NCBI RefSeq assembly: GCF_030867095.1
Contig: NC_081824.1
Span: forward strand, 48,270,882-48,334,881
DNA from: Alligator mississippiensis
Taxonomy: Eukaryota; Chordata; Crocodylia; Alligatoridae
DNA length: 64,000 bases
Reading direction: 5' to 3'
Positions 1 to 10,159 of the stretch are shown here, piece after piece (within the stretch, counting starts at the first letter, position 1; each line of letters opens with the position of its first letter). The translations under genes were made by a program, and so were the position numbers. The notes beneath the pieces are model-generated. The model saw nothing but the letters and a program-made list of their open reading frames with translations, did no database searches and was not told the DNA's origin.

Positions 1-71
1 TACCTTGCCAGAACATCCCTACTCCTGGCAGTTCTTTAAGACACCTCTTCTAAATTACCTGCCTGAAAATA

Positions 72-512
72 GGGGACAACATGTTACACTGAGACCATGT
101 TAAATCTGTGAAATGTTAAGCAGCGTTAAAGTTCGAATGTGCTGTTAGCAGTCACACTTTAAGGGTTAATACCATTTCTTTCCTGTATAAATCCGACTTA
201 CCACTAGAGGGCTGGCAAGTAAGGGCATGGGTAGAAGCTAAGATACCTGGGCTCTATCCCTGGTGGGGGGAGGGGGGGAATGGAGGGATCCAGTGCATTC
301 TGGGATGCCAAAGGACTGCAAATGGCTCATTTTGTCTCCACGGAGCAGACAGACATGAGCTAGACAGAACAGCCCAGAGTTAACCCTTGCCTGATGTGGT
401 GCAACTTGGAGATACTCAGATGGCACTTAGCATGAGTTAATGAGATTTAACGTACCGAGGGTCGTGTTTTAAATGCTTTCTGTATAGTCTAAGTGTAACG
501 TGTCACTTCACT
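72..512. mobile_element. Possible degenerate MITE
   Basis: Sequence near 78-98 (ATGTTACACTGAGA) is matched in inverted form near 488-508 (TCTAAGTGTAACGTGTCAC). Further partial inverted similarity lies inside. No clear target duplication, so only a weak call. Nothing coding was recognised here. Confidence 0.3.
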
Positions 513-1455
513 CATAGATCCTAATTCAGGAAACAGTTTTATAGCGCTTAATCAAAGTCAATTTTATAACATTCAGTCAAAACCTCTCTGTTAGGAGAAG
601 CAGGTTCACAACAGACATCTGACCCCCTCCCAGCTTTTGTACCATTTTTAAAGGGCCTCTACCTCAGACCCAGCCTGACTGATATAAGGTTCTTAGGAGA
701 GAGAGATTGTGGTAATGCAATGAAGCTGTTCTTAAAGTGAAGGTTAAGGAAATTTTTTTAAAGTAGCTTATCTATTTGAGCCCAACTCCTCATAGTGGAC
801 AGCATTTTCCATCTCTGTGATAGAAGATAACAGCTTGTGTCATTCAGCAGCAGTTATTTTAGCCAAATAAGAGCAGTGATGAAGGGCTTTAGGCAGAGTC
901 TTGGGGCAGTGGTGGCAGCAGTTGCTGCCAATATTGCACCCCCTCTAAGTCAGCACCTAGTTATGTTACTGTTCAAATGATAGTACCAAAGCCTCAGACT
1001 AAGCTTTTTTCCCAAGCTTCGTCATTTGTATGCTTTCCTTCCAGGGCTTTATCTATTCCAGCCTAAAGGGAGAGACACTTCAAACCCTTTACGATCTGTC
1101 TAGGCCTAAAAAGATTAATATATCAGCATCTATCATTAATTACTCTACTTCTTTAGTAGTTGTTAAATATAATGCAATATATTATTGCTAATACTAATAC
1201 ACTACATAATGTACTGCAATGATAAGATGTACTGCATTATTTTATGCAAAATATCATTAATGGTTGTACAAATCATAGCATCAATCAATCTTCCAACAAA
1301 AGGGTAATCCAAAGAAAGCTGCACTATCTACTGTATATACATCATGTTCCTACTCCCAAATTCAATAAGAAGCTTAGGCCAGTTCAAGACCTGGGGCAGT
1401 CCTGGAGTTATCTGACAATCGAATGATTTCTTGCCATCAGGAGCTGGTGAACCAT
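513..1455. other. Unassigned intergenic DNA
   Basis: AT-rich sequence in which I recognise no gene or clear repeat. Confidence 0.5.
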
Positions 1456-1690
1456 GGCAATAATGGCCATGTCTCTACTGACTACATACCAGAGTTGGAC
1501 GCTCCGAGGAGCTAATGAAGAAGTGGGGCTATACTATTAGTTTAACCACAGGTGACTGTGGCACAGAGCCTGAGACTATGCAACACCTCCTGCAATGCCT
1601 GCTTCTTGAAGGCACATGTACAATGAAAGATCTTGCCAAGTACAATAAGTGAGCACAAGCATGCATAACAAAATGGTCAAATGTGGTGTA
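1456..1690 (+). mobile_element. LINE open-frame C-terminus remnant
   Basis: One frame reads ELMKKWGYTISLTTGDCGTE, then PETMQHLLQCLLLEGTC and MKDLAKYNK. The Trp-Gly plus C-x-C-G ... HLL.C ... C pattern resembles the zinc-binding C-terminal tail found in several LINE-type reverse transcriptase proteins. It is interrupted by a stop and no reverse transcriptase core is visible upstream. Family not determined. Confidence 0.4.
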
Positions 1691-1699
1691 GCAACATGA

Positions 1700-3365
1700 G
1701 AAGGAGAAGAAAATCAGCTGATTGTTGGGCATACCCTGCCTTTCAACTAGCTAGTGCAGGGGGAGCCCAGGATTTTGTCTGTGATTGGAATCTGATCCCT
1801 GATCCCAAAAATGTGTTCCCTGCCATGCACATGTGGCATGGCAGAAGGCACGATTTCTAGTATTGGATCCCATGAGCATCTGTCAGCAGCCTGTTATTCT
1901 CTCATGTGTTCATCAGACACTTCTTTCTCTCCCTACTCTCTTTTACTGAAGTTTGTTAGGTATTTTGCTCCTCTTACTTCATCTGTCTTTTGTTCTCTCT
2001 AAAAATATACTTCCTTCCTGTGCCTCTTCAGGTTTTTTCATTTCCCTGAAATATAGTTTAGCAGTCTGATTCTCTCTAAGGTCAAAGCAGGCCTTAAAAC
2101 TCTTTGACTCTATTCTCTCCACTCACTGAATCAGCTGTGCTCCAGCCCCCTCTCAGTAATCTAACAATTGCTTTTCTAATGCTCCATCAGGAACCTAAGC
2201 AAAAGCTAAGCATTCATCCCAGAACTTGTTTTGAAAACAAGATTTGGAAAGTATTCCAGAGAATGATGGGAGATTGATATCTTTTTCTACATGTTTTGGT
2301 GTTCTCGGAAGACATTATGAAGTTTCTGTGCCATAAATGGTAGGAGCAGGTACACTGGACAATAGTGGAGTAGGCACAATATGCAGGAAATACTGTATTT
2401 CTCAGTGATATCTCACCAGTTGAAGTACTAATAGCTTAGTGAGGTTATGTAGGCACAATCTGCTAACAAACCCAGTAAAGAACTTATAGTGTAGGTTCAG
2501 CTGAGCTGAGGACCAGGTAAGATACAGCTGGATGTTAGCATATTTTAATATTGACATAATGCTCACATTCTTTACTTTTTATAAGAGGCTTTCAGAAAAA
2601 CAAATGGAAGCAATGACTGTATTTCTAATGTACTGTTAATTAAAAATAAAATAAAAAGCAAAACAAAACCACCTTGAGTCTGTCTCTGTACATAATAAAG
2701 GGACAATACAGAACATGAATGTTTATGCAATTTGCTGTTACCTTTAAAATAAATGAGGAAGAGAGTAACCCCCCCACTTAGCTAGTGAAAGCTAGTAAAC
2801 AGGAAACCACACAAAAGGCACAGGAGAGGAAGAAATAAAAAGCAGAACTACAGGATACAAAGAGAATAAGGCTAAGACTTCTAAAGGACAACAGGAGGGA
2901 AGGTGTGCATTTGCAACCATGCAATATTAAGAAATTATTTATAGCAGGTAAATAAAAAGAAAAAAATAACATAGGGAAGAGAAAGAAGTTCTGAACAGAC
3001 TAACAACCATTGGAATACTCCAAGAAACTCAGTCACTTGCACTAAACACACGTTTTTATCATTTTGTGCTAATAAAATCAGTATTCTCTGCTTCATTTTC
3101 AAACAGTTATAGTAATTCTAATCCACGTTACTTGGAAACATTCTCTTATCTGATTCTCTTTAAAGAAAGGTAAATAAAAAACTGGGGAAACAGTTTCCAG
3201 TGCCACTTATGTGCTGCCAATGACCTTGATCATTCTCAGTCAGGGTTTTGGTTATGACGTGGCATAGACAGAGCACTTGTTCCTTTGATGGGTGATCTCC
3301 TCTTTCCCATACTCAGGAAAGTACACCCTCGTGCATACTGCTGGACATCTCTGCAACATAACATA
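1700..3365. other. Unassigned intergenic DNA
   Basis: AT-rich sequence with only chance short reading frames; nothing recognised. Confidence 0.5.
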
Positions 3366-3369
3366 GGAA

Positions 3370-3422
3370 AGTGGGAAAGCAGGGCTGGAAGGGACTGCAT
3401 GAGGTCATCTAGTTTAGCACTT
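3370..3422 (-). repeat. CR1 LINE 3'-end fragment
   Basis: The stretch contains GGGCTGGAAGGGACTGC ... GGTCATCTAGT, the antisense of the conserved CR1 3' untranslated end. Very short. Confidence 0.55.
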
Positions 3423-4164
3423 AATGCTGTTTTCTTTCCAAATACTCCTATCCTTTACCTCCCTGGAAGTGTAAAGAGATACATATTAAAATAACTCAGG
3501 TGAGTTCTCTTCGAGTAAGCCTGGAGGATCTTTCAGGGGAATGGTTCTTCCACCACTGTTATTCACACATGGAGTATCACCAGGCTTAGTCTTGGTCCTA
3601 TGTTTTGTACAGCAGTTGCTTAAAGCCAGGGAGTCTGACAGAGGTTGGTTTTATTTAGTGTCAGAGTTTTATCTGACTTACCTTGCCTCAATACAACATA
3701 ACTAGTTCCATCAGAGGCTTCCAGTGCCTCTAAAACAGTAGTGTTGAACCTATAGCCTGTAGCCCCTGAAGTGACTGGAACTGGCCCAAAACTCAGAGGA
3801 TCAGTGACAAGAAGTCACCGATACCCTCGGCTCTCTCCTTCCTTCCTCCCCTAGGCAGGCACTGCTTACCAAACTTTCTCTGTTTCTCCCCTCTCTCTGA
3901 CACTGGCAGCCACTTCCCTCTCCCCCTACAGAGAGGAGTGGTGGCTCACCACTATGAAGGTTGATCTAGTGCTTGAAGTAATTTCACAACTGCCTCCATA
4001 TTATTCAGCTAGTGAAACAGTGCAAGCGGAAGTGCTGGTACTATGTGGAAAATAACTGTCATTTGTATCTTTTGTGTATAGCACATATAAAAAACAATCT
4101 CTCAGCTTTCTCAATACTTAAATGAAATCCAAGATGAACAAATGAAGAGTTGTGACTGAAATTA
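3423..4164. other. Unassigned intergenic DNA
   Basis: No gene. A CAGTAGTGTTGAACCT motif near 3736 resembles a hAT-type end, but no partner end was found. Confidence 0.4.
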
Positions 4165-4387
4165 GGCAGATAAGGTTCTTTGGGTAAATCTGTTATCTTT
4201 TATTAGGCCAACTCAAATAATTGGAAAAATTCTTCTTTGCAAGCTTTCTGGTATAAATACCTATCATTAGGCTGAAGAAGCATCTGCAGTTGGTGTATGT
4301 GCTCTTCCTGGATGGAATGAATAGTAAAGAAGCTAGAGGCTGATATGTGTGCAAGAAAGCCAGTGAAGAAGTAAACTGAGGAGTCAG

Positions 4388-5118
4388 TAGGGCTGTGAGA
4401 AACGGCACCGTTCCATTTTGCCTTGTGTTTCAACAGTTCAAGGGAACAGTGTTTCATCTTGAATTTAATTTTGAGTCGAAACAGCTGTACCATTCTGTTG
4501 AAACAGAAAGGCTGCTTTGACACTGTTTCGAGTTTTGCTGGGGATGGGGGGCTGACTTCCCATCTCCAGCGCTAGATTGTGCTGGGGGCAGGACACAGCC
4601 CAACTGGGCTGCTTCCTGATGCCCTGCGCTGGATCACACCAGAGGCAGGAGGCAGCCCAGCTGGGCTGCTTCTTGGTACCCCGTGCTAGATCGCACTGGG
4701 GGTGGGAGGAAGCTGGGCTGCCTCCCGCTCCTGAACCAATCTAGCACAGGGCACCAGGAAGCAGCCCAGCCTCCTGCCCCTGGTGTGATCTAGCGTGGGG
4801 TACCAGAAAGCAGCCCAGCTGGGCTGCCTTCCGTCCCCAACACAATCTAGCACAGGACCCTGGAAAGCAGCCCAGCTGGGCTGCCTTCCATCCCAGGACA
4901 ATCTAGTGCTAGGGATGGGAAGTCAGCCCAGCTGAACTGACTTCCCATCCCCAGGCTATGGTCGAAATGTTTCGACTTTTGAAATGTTTTGACCAGCCTC
5001 TTTTTGTTTCGAGCCTATTTCAATGGCCTTTGTTTCGTTCTGATTTTGCTGTTTCAACCTTGAAATTGGTTGAAACAGTGTTGGAATGAAACACCCAGCG
5101 AAATTTTGTGCAGCCCTA
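4388..5118. mobile_element. Non-autonomous DNA transposon (TAGGGCTGTG family), 731 bp
   Basis: The element begins TAGGGCTGTGAGAAAC and ends AATTTTGTGCAGCCCTA. It is flanked by an identical 8-bp duplication, ggagtcag, at 4380-4387 and 5119-5126, typical of hAT-type integration. The middle (about 4550-4950) is GC-rich and built of direct and inverted copies of a unit containing CAGCCCAGCTGGGCTGC. No transposase frame. The perfect duplication suggests relative youth. Confidence 0.8.
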
Positions 5119-5235
5119 GGAGTCAGTGGTTGAGAGACAGGTGTGGGAGAAAAGGAATGAATGTAGCTGGTAAATAGTTGACAGGTACCTGGGGAGTCAG
5201 ATGTTAGACAAGTTATAATGTGTTATAAATTCATT

Positions 5236-5278
5236 GTCTATATTTAGTCCATGAAAAAATCATGGACTAAATATAGAC
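5236..5278. repeat. Perfect 19-bp hairpin
   Basis: Arms 5236-5254 and 5260-5278 are exact reverse complements around a 5-base A loop. It sits in the Penelope-like remnant. The matching place at 33225-33245 has only one arm. Confidence 0.8.
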
Positions 5279-5504
5279 TAAACCATGGATTCCCATTTTC
5301 CAAGGTGCACCCTGGAGATCCCACAGATGTGTCTCAGTAAGCAGGGAAGACCCAGCTTTCCCCATTTACTGAGGTGTAAGAGGTGTGTCTTGGAGATCCC
5401 AGGTCTGCATCTTGGTAAGCGGGAAAAGCCAGGAAATAACAAAGAGTCTTTGTTAATACTTTTATATACACTATATCATGCATCTATGTACAAGCAGTAT
5501 TACT

Positions 5505-5600
5505 TTAGACTTATTAGTGTCTTTGTGTATGGATTCCAAAGCACTTCATAAACATTAATTCTTATAACAGAGGTGAAAATGTGATTTTACTTAAAATATG
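5505..5600 (+). repeat. Possible old MIR/L3-type fragment
   Basis: TTCCAAAGCACTTCATAAAC followed by an ATTAATTCTTATAA-like stretch resembles the widespread L3/MIR-type end (CCAAAGCGCTTTACAAAC). Short and diverged. Confidence 0.35.
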
Positions 5601-5760
5601 AGTCATTAGTTAGCTAGGGCAGTAGTTTGGACTTTGTATCTTCAGTCTCATTATCTGCCATACTTTTCTGTGTAAGGATGATTTCAGTTGTGAGTATGTT
5701 CCCCTCAGAAGGTGCTGTGGATCATTTGGCAGAGATGGAAACCCCAGGCAAGCTGGCTGA

Positions 5761-6354
5761 ATGCTAGCTTTGTGGAGAACAGAAAGTCAGCTGTGGATTT
5801 CCACTGTGCAGCTGATTTCTAGGGATGCTGCCCCCTCTCCCTCTGACAGACAGCAATGGTGCAGGGGAAATTCTGCTTGCTTTTTTCAGATACAAAGACA
5901 GGGAACGGCTTCTCAGACATTTTATGGAAAGTTAGATACAAAGCCAGAGGACATTAGAAAGGAGATTGTTGTATCAACGTCAAATACTGTCCTCCTTCCA
6001 CAGGTACAAACCCAAACACACTCGGGCTTTGTCATTCAGAGATGGCTAGAGCTGCAGGGCTTGGCCTGTCACCACAGCCAAGAAAAAATGCTTCTGTTTG
6101 GAGGGGGATTTTCCTTCAGGCTGGAGGAGGGAATAGAAACTGGGTTCTCTACCACCGGGGAGACTGCCAAGTTATTATATACTTGGTCAGCACCCTACTG
6201 CACCTCTTTTCTGGCCATGTTTAAAAAAAATGTGGTGCCTGCAAGTGCATTTTATGCCTGCCCTCTATTTAAAATTGCAAGGAATTTGATCCCATTGATA
6301 TGTGTTAGGCATACTCTAAGAAAATCTACCAATCAAGCCCCTCAGGAAATTTAG
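5761..6354 (+). other. Unexplained 197-codon open frame
   Basis: The frame from ATG to TAG is the longest in the first 13 kb outside recognised repeats. The translation shows no family motif, signal peptide or clear membrane segment, has ordinary repeat-like composition, and no splice or promoter context supports it. Most likely chance or part of an unrecognised repeat. Confidence 0.15.
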
Positions 6355-8270
6355 GTGGAAGGTCACATACTTTTGGATCTTTATGAGGCTTAAGCATGAG
6401 CAGGACTAAACTGAGGTTCTTAAGAATGGGGTTGGCACCTTTTACCACCACAGGCCATCACCTGTCACCTGTCCCCTGCTGTGGGCTGCACATTTCCACC
6501 CTCAGTGCACACAAACTGCGACCTCACTGTCAATCCCTATCTCCAGTGGCAATGAGGAGGGACAAATTATGTGACAAAATTAAGCCCATGTGCGACAAAG
6601 TAAGCAAGTGATCACCAGGGGTGCCTGTGAAAGGGGGCACTGTGGAGGGGCTTGGGGACACAATGCAGCTGCCTGCAGTTGATCCTCCATTTTGCTCCCA
6701 GCCAAATTGGGCCATTGCAGACCAGATCCAATCTCTGTGGGCTTCCAGGCCATAAATTTCTGACCCCTGGCTTAAGACAGTCAAAACTGAGGCAATTTGA
6801 CTTGCACAGAGGTGTAGTCTAGGAGCCTAAGGAAACGTAAGGTCAAATATCAAGGGACTATGTGTTTTAAGTCTGGAAGCATTTAGCTGATTAGGATTTT
6901 TCAATATCGCAATTGTAGACTTGTGTGCCTAAATTCTGCTTAAGGCCCAGCCAGCATCTGAAAGTTTCATTGAGGTAATTTGACTTTTGTTACTGCAGGT
7001 TTAAATGTTCCAACATATACAGTTGATGTAAACTGGCAAAATCCAAACTTTATATCAGCTGAATAACTCCACTGCCCTAAGTGATGGAGGTTTTCAGTTT
7101 TTAACATAGCCTTAGACACAAAATGTTGGTGTTAATGCTGTATAACTTGTGTCAGCCCCAGCAACCAGCCCCTGCCTCCATACCACAAATACCCCTGTTC
7201 CACAAGAGATGTAGCACTGATCATTGTTTCCAACTCTACTGGTACAGGGCTGAGACTGGAAGCCTGCCCTCTATTTAAAATTGCAAATACATTTAGGAAA
7301 CACCTCATTCTATGCCAGTTCCTATATGCAAGCAGACATGTATGATATCCCATAGAAACAACCACCCAAAATGGAAGTTCCCACTTGAAGGAATAGAGGA
7401 GTGCTAGCTTCCCTTGGCTTTTGAGAAGAAAACATAGGGCAGGCTTGTCTGTGGGCAACCATGGAAACAGGGATATTTATGAGGAAATTGCAGAGTGGAT
7501 ATAAGCCAAAAGGAAAGACAGATACAAGTAGTTATGTTGACCAAAGGTGTGGCCTCCTATTGGCCTATCATAATGTGTTGTGAAACATCATATGGAGCCA
7601 GTCCAGCAATTCGCTATATCTGTAAGGAGTTGTATACCATATCTGGCACCAGTATCTCAGTCTTTAAATATTCTGTGTGAACTGGAGCATGCAACCTCAG
7701 AAGTGTCCAGTGAGAGAAGAGAGACATTGAACTTGATCAGGAATTTCCACCCCTCTTTCCTCCTTCGTTTCAGACAGCTCTTCAAAAAACACAGCAGAGG
7801 CAGACCTGAAGAAGTAAAGATGAGTGCACTGAGAGAGAGGAATGGAGCTTATAGGAATTCAGCGCTGCATTTATTTAATTAATGCCTTTTTTTCTTTGCC
7901 ATACGTTAGTTTTTCACCCCTTATTTGAAAATCATACATTTTTTCCAAGGCTTGAGGAAAAAGGAAGGTCATGAAAGAAGCTATCTAGAAAGAAGTTTGA
8001 CTTCTTTAAGGCAAAGTCCTATCACCCAAACAGTCTTTAAGGATCACATTTTAGGAAGTCCTCTCAGTTTCTATTTCCTTTCCATTACCAATGTAAGTCT
8101 AATCAAAACCAACCAGAGAAGTGTAACTATAGTTAATAAACATCTACATGTCAGAGAGAAGGATAAAACTAGAGCCTTTTGACGTAGTTCATGATTACAC
8201 ATGAGAAACCAATTCTATTTTCAGGAAAAAAAAATGATGTACACAGCACACAGAAGTTAACAACATGAGA
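6355..8270. other. Unassigned intergenic DNA
   Basis: No gene is recognised. 6640-6773 may be the end of a hAT-like element (reverse complement starts CCAGGGGTCAG). A 25-bp stretch at 7262-7286 repeats 6256-6280 exactly. Confidence 0.4.
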
Positions 8271-8273
8271 CTA

Positions 8274-8556
8274 AGGGTGGGTACAGACAGGGAGGTTAAG
8301 GGGAGGTTAGATCGCATTAAATATGGCCGCCTGATCTAACTTGGTTCTCCCAGGTGCAGTCCTTACACTTAGATTGACCTAACTAAGGATCTAGGTGCAA
8401 ACTGTACAAAAGCTCCATGAAGGTTAGACTGGTCAAAAATGGACGACCCAATCTAATTTAATTGTACCTTGGAGGTATGTTAAGGTAGATCAAACAGAGT
8501 TAGATCAATGTAACTGAACTTCTGTACATGTTCTGAGTGCAGCCCTAAGGTTAGGA
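8274..8556. mobile_element. Possible non-autonomous DNA transposon
   Basis: The stretch opens AAGGGTGGGTACAGAC and closes CTGTACATG...GCAGCCCTAAGG, roughly inverted ends, and is rich in short GTTAGATC/GATCTAAC motifs in both orientations. No clear target duplication. Confidence 0.4.
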
Positions 8557-8868
8557 AAATGCAACTACTTGGAGCCCAGGGCTGCATTTTTCACCCCCCC
8601 CCCCCCGGCCACTGGGCTATTTTTAGCTCCCTGGCTAAACCAGAGGGGTTGTTTGTCTAGGAGGGAGTGTGGCTGGGGGTCAGGGGATTACAAATAGCTC
8701 CTGGTTGGGGGGGGGAGAGCCCCCCATCTTGCCAATCCCTTCCAGACCCCCTAGACCCCCCCACAGAGCCACTAAGTTCCCCCCCCCGAAGCTGCTATCA
8801 GCTTCATGGGTGGCAGGGGGAGGGGAAGTTGGGATGATCTGGGGAGTTTAGCAGGACTGGAAGGCTTC

Positions 8869-10150
8869 CTGATCTGGCCAACCCCCTTAAACCTCCTGTG
8901 GACCCCACTAGCCCCTGATCCCCCCACACCCTCCCTGTGGACCCCACTAACTCCCTGATCCCCCCCCACACCATCCTTGCAGACTTCATTAGCCCCACCG
9001 ATTTCCCAAACCTCTCTCACAGATCCTGCTAGCTGCTGGATCCCTCCAAGCCCCCACCACGGACTACACTAACCCCCTGATCCCCCAACTCCAGTCATCC
9101 GTGACTTGGATGTGGGTGTGAAGTGTACTCTGTCCAAGTTTGCGGATGATACTAAATTGCTGGGTGAAGTGCACACTCTGGAGGGTAGGGAATGATCGCC
9201 AGCAGACCTGGATAGGTTACAAAAGTGGGCAGTACACAATAGGATGCAGTACAACAAGGACAAGTGCAGAGTGCTGCACCTAGGGTACAAAAATATCCAG
9301 CGCACCTCCTGGCTGGGAAGTGACCCTCTCAGCAGCACAGAAGCAAAAAAGATCTCAGAGTCCTAGTGGACTCCAAGATGAACATGCGTCGTCAGTGTGA
9401 CGAAATCATCAGCAAAGCTAACTGCACTTTATCATGCATCAGCAGATGCATGACAAATAGATCCAAGGAGGCGATACTTCCCCTCTATGCAGCATCAGTC
9501 AGACCACAGTTGGAGTACTGCATCCAGTTTCGGGTGCCATACTTCAAAAAGAATGTTGATAAACTCGAGAGGGTCCAGAGGAGGGTCACTCATATGGTTA
9601 GGGTTTACAGTACAAGCCCTATGAGGAAAGACTGAGGGACCTGGACCTCTTCAGCCTCCACAAGAGAAGGCTGAGAGGTGACCTTGTGGTCGCCTACAAA
9701 TTCATTAGGGGAAAGCAGCAAGGAATTGGAGATGCTCTGTTCACCAGGGCTCCTCTTGGGGTAACAAGGAACAATGGTCACAAACTGATGAAGAGCAGAT
9801 TTAGGTTAGATATCAGGAAAAACTTCTTCATGGTAAGGGTGGCTAAAATTTGGAATGGGCTCCTAAGGGAGGTGGTGCTCTCCCTTACTTTGGGGATCTT
9901 TAAGAGAAGGCTGTATAGGCATCTGGCTGGGGTCATCTGGGCCCAGCACTCTTTCTTGCCTAGGTGGGGGGTCAGACTCAATGATCTGTGGAGGTCCCTT
10001 TTGACCCTAGCATCAATGAATCTATGAACCCCTTTCCGCAGACTCCACTATATCCTTGATCCCTCAATCCCCCACCATGGACCCACTAGACCTCCAATCC
10101 CTCCAACCCCACTGTGGACCCTGCTATTCCTCCCAATCCCACCGGTCCCT
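8869..10150. repeat. C-rich minisatellite, interrupted by a CR1 copy
   Basis: Units of roughly 35-45 bp, of the form TGTGGACCCCACTAACCCCTGATCCCCC..., run from 8869 to 9094 and resume at 10028-10150. A CR1 fragment fills the gap. Units differ from one another, so the array is not young. Confidence 0.7.
9095..10027 (+). mobile_element. CR1 LINE fragment, RT C-terminal half and 3' end
   Basis: The translation shows LSKFADDTKLLGE at about 9130-9170, the catalytic Asp-Asp box of CR1 reverse transcriptase, then the conserved tail ([52 protein letters not shown]). Several frameshifts and a stop split it. It ends in ATCAATGAATCTATG, a CR1-type tail. 5'-truncated as usual for LINEs. Confidence 0.9.
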
Positions 10151-10159
10151 TCCGCTCCT

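Larger units (their letters stand above)
4165..5290 (-). mobile_element. Penelope-like element remnant, split by a DNA transposon
   Basis: 4171-4280 is the reverse complement of the Penelope-like 3' end seen at 33480-33590 (shared TTGGGTAAATCTG, ATCTTTTATTAG and TTGCAAGCTTT blocks). 5200-5290 matches the stretch after the GIY-YIG domain at 33215-33290. A DNA transposon occupies 4388-5118. The coding part is missing, so only the distal 3' region survives, on the minus strand. Confidence 0.65.

Noticed and set aside
8869-10150. CRISPR-like array
   Set aside because: The tandem units are diverged, contiguous, without regular spacers, and the genome is plainly vertebrate.
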